From positions 18,600,001-18,664,000 of the forward strand of contig JBHGNT010000016.1 in NCBI GenBank assembly GCA_043228905.1: 64,000 nt of DNA. Reading direction: 5' to 3'. The notes under the pieces were generated by a model that saw nothing but the letters and a program-made list of their open reading frames with translations, was not told the origin of the DNA and made no database searches. How positions within the stretch are numbered: position 1 is the first letter of the stretch; every line of letters starts with the position of its first letter. The DNA comes from Azolla caroliniana. Taxonomy: Eukaryota > Polypodiophyta. Positions 63,837 to 64,000 of the stretch are shown in pieces. The position numbers and the translations under genes are program-made.

Positions 63837-63862
63837 ATCCTCCTTTGTAACCATCCTGAAAC

Positions 63863-64000
63863 CATGGCTGCCATTAACTCAGAAGAATATCTCACCCTTG
63901 TGGCAGAAATGGAGAACCTTAAATCCAAGTTCGCATCTCTTGAAGTAGAGAATCAACATCTACTTGGGGATCTACAAAAGGTTACTATAGAGAAGCAACA
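63863..64000 (+). CDS. gag: Gyp-5 Gag, N-terminal part (runs off window)
   Basis: ATG at 63863: MAAINSEEYLTLVAEMENLK, then FASLEVENQHLLGDLQKVT. It aligns with the coiled-coil N-terminus of Gyp-1 Gag (MATVSAQEYQSVFSELQCLK and NQRLIGDLQQIALEKQ). 46 codons visible without a stop. Confidence 0.88.

Larger units (their letters stand above)
62623..64000 (+). mobile_element. Gyp-5, 5' end of a third chromovirus family
   Basis: LTR 62623-63070, self-priming site 63073-63084, an unusually long leader holding a LINE-like frame, then the start of a gag homologous to Gyp-1 and Gyp-2 (63863 onward) that leaves the window. It interrupts Gypsy-G gag. The flanking duplication, if any, would include TGAAC (62618-62622) but the other end is outside. 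Confidence 0.88.

Noticed and set aside
1-64000. CRISPR arrays, bacterial operons or phage genes.
   Set aside because: No regularly spaced repeats with unique spacers and no bacterial-type gene organisation; the tandem repeats seen are microsatellites or two-copy duplications.

Overview
This window reads as transposon-dominated land-plant nuclear DNA. I find no intact host gene, no rRNA gene, no canonical tRNA gene and no CRISPR array. Almost every long open frame is a piece of an LTR retrotransposon (Ty1/copia or Ty3/gypsy) or of a LINE. The copia elements prime from initiator tRNA-Met and one LINE has a plant-type zinc-binding C-terminus, which points to a plant. The chromodomain gypsy elements and a second gypsy lineage with an FLDD reverse-transcriptase box look closer to fungal-type lineages than to the usual seed-plant chromoviruses. 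I therefore infer, without proof, a non-seed plant (moss, lycophyte or fern) with a large genome.

Layout. 1-2.6 kb: non-coding DNA with a MITE-like element and a perfect hairpin. 2.6-11.5 kb: an internally deleted copia element (Copia-A) split at its YVDD codon by an intact chromodomain gypsy (Gyp-1, 4029-9678). 12.0-22.4 kb: a nest of a partial copia, a broken gypsy (Gypsy-4) split by Copia-B, which itself carries Copia-D and two solo LTRs, then a copia 5' end (Copia-E1). 22.4-24.6 kb: a decayed FLDD gypsy. 25.5-26.5 kb: a 5'-truncated LINE. 26.5-30.6 kb: AT-rich DNA with a perfect 247-bp tandem duplication. 30.6-38.7 kb: a copia fragment, LTR-like DNA and FLDD-2. 38.7-49.3 kb: Copia-E2 inserted in FLDD-2, with intact Gyp-2 (38755-44531) inserted in the first bases of its LTR, plus a likely solo LTR. 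49.3-52.6 kb: truncated Gyp-3. 53.6-59.9 kb: two FLDD elements meeting head to head. 59.9-62.6 kb: an FLDD gag remnant and a Tat/Athila-like gypsy. 62.6-64 kb: the 5' end of another chromovirus (Gyp-5), which runs off the window.

How it works together. Gyp-1 and Gyp-2 have matching LTR pairs, 5-bp target-site duplications and open gag and pol frames, so they look recently inserted and possibly active. Gag and Pol lie in different frames joined at a conserved GTTAAAC heptamer, which suggests -1 frameshifting. Their LTR promoters combine three features: heat-shock-element arrays just upstream of the TATA box, a predicted RNA 5' end exactly complementary to the sequence after the 5' LTR (Tf1-like self-priming, with covariation across three families), and an antisense tRNA-like A-box/B-box module at the outer LTR edge. 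I consider this combination the most interesting content of the window.
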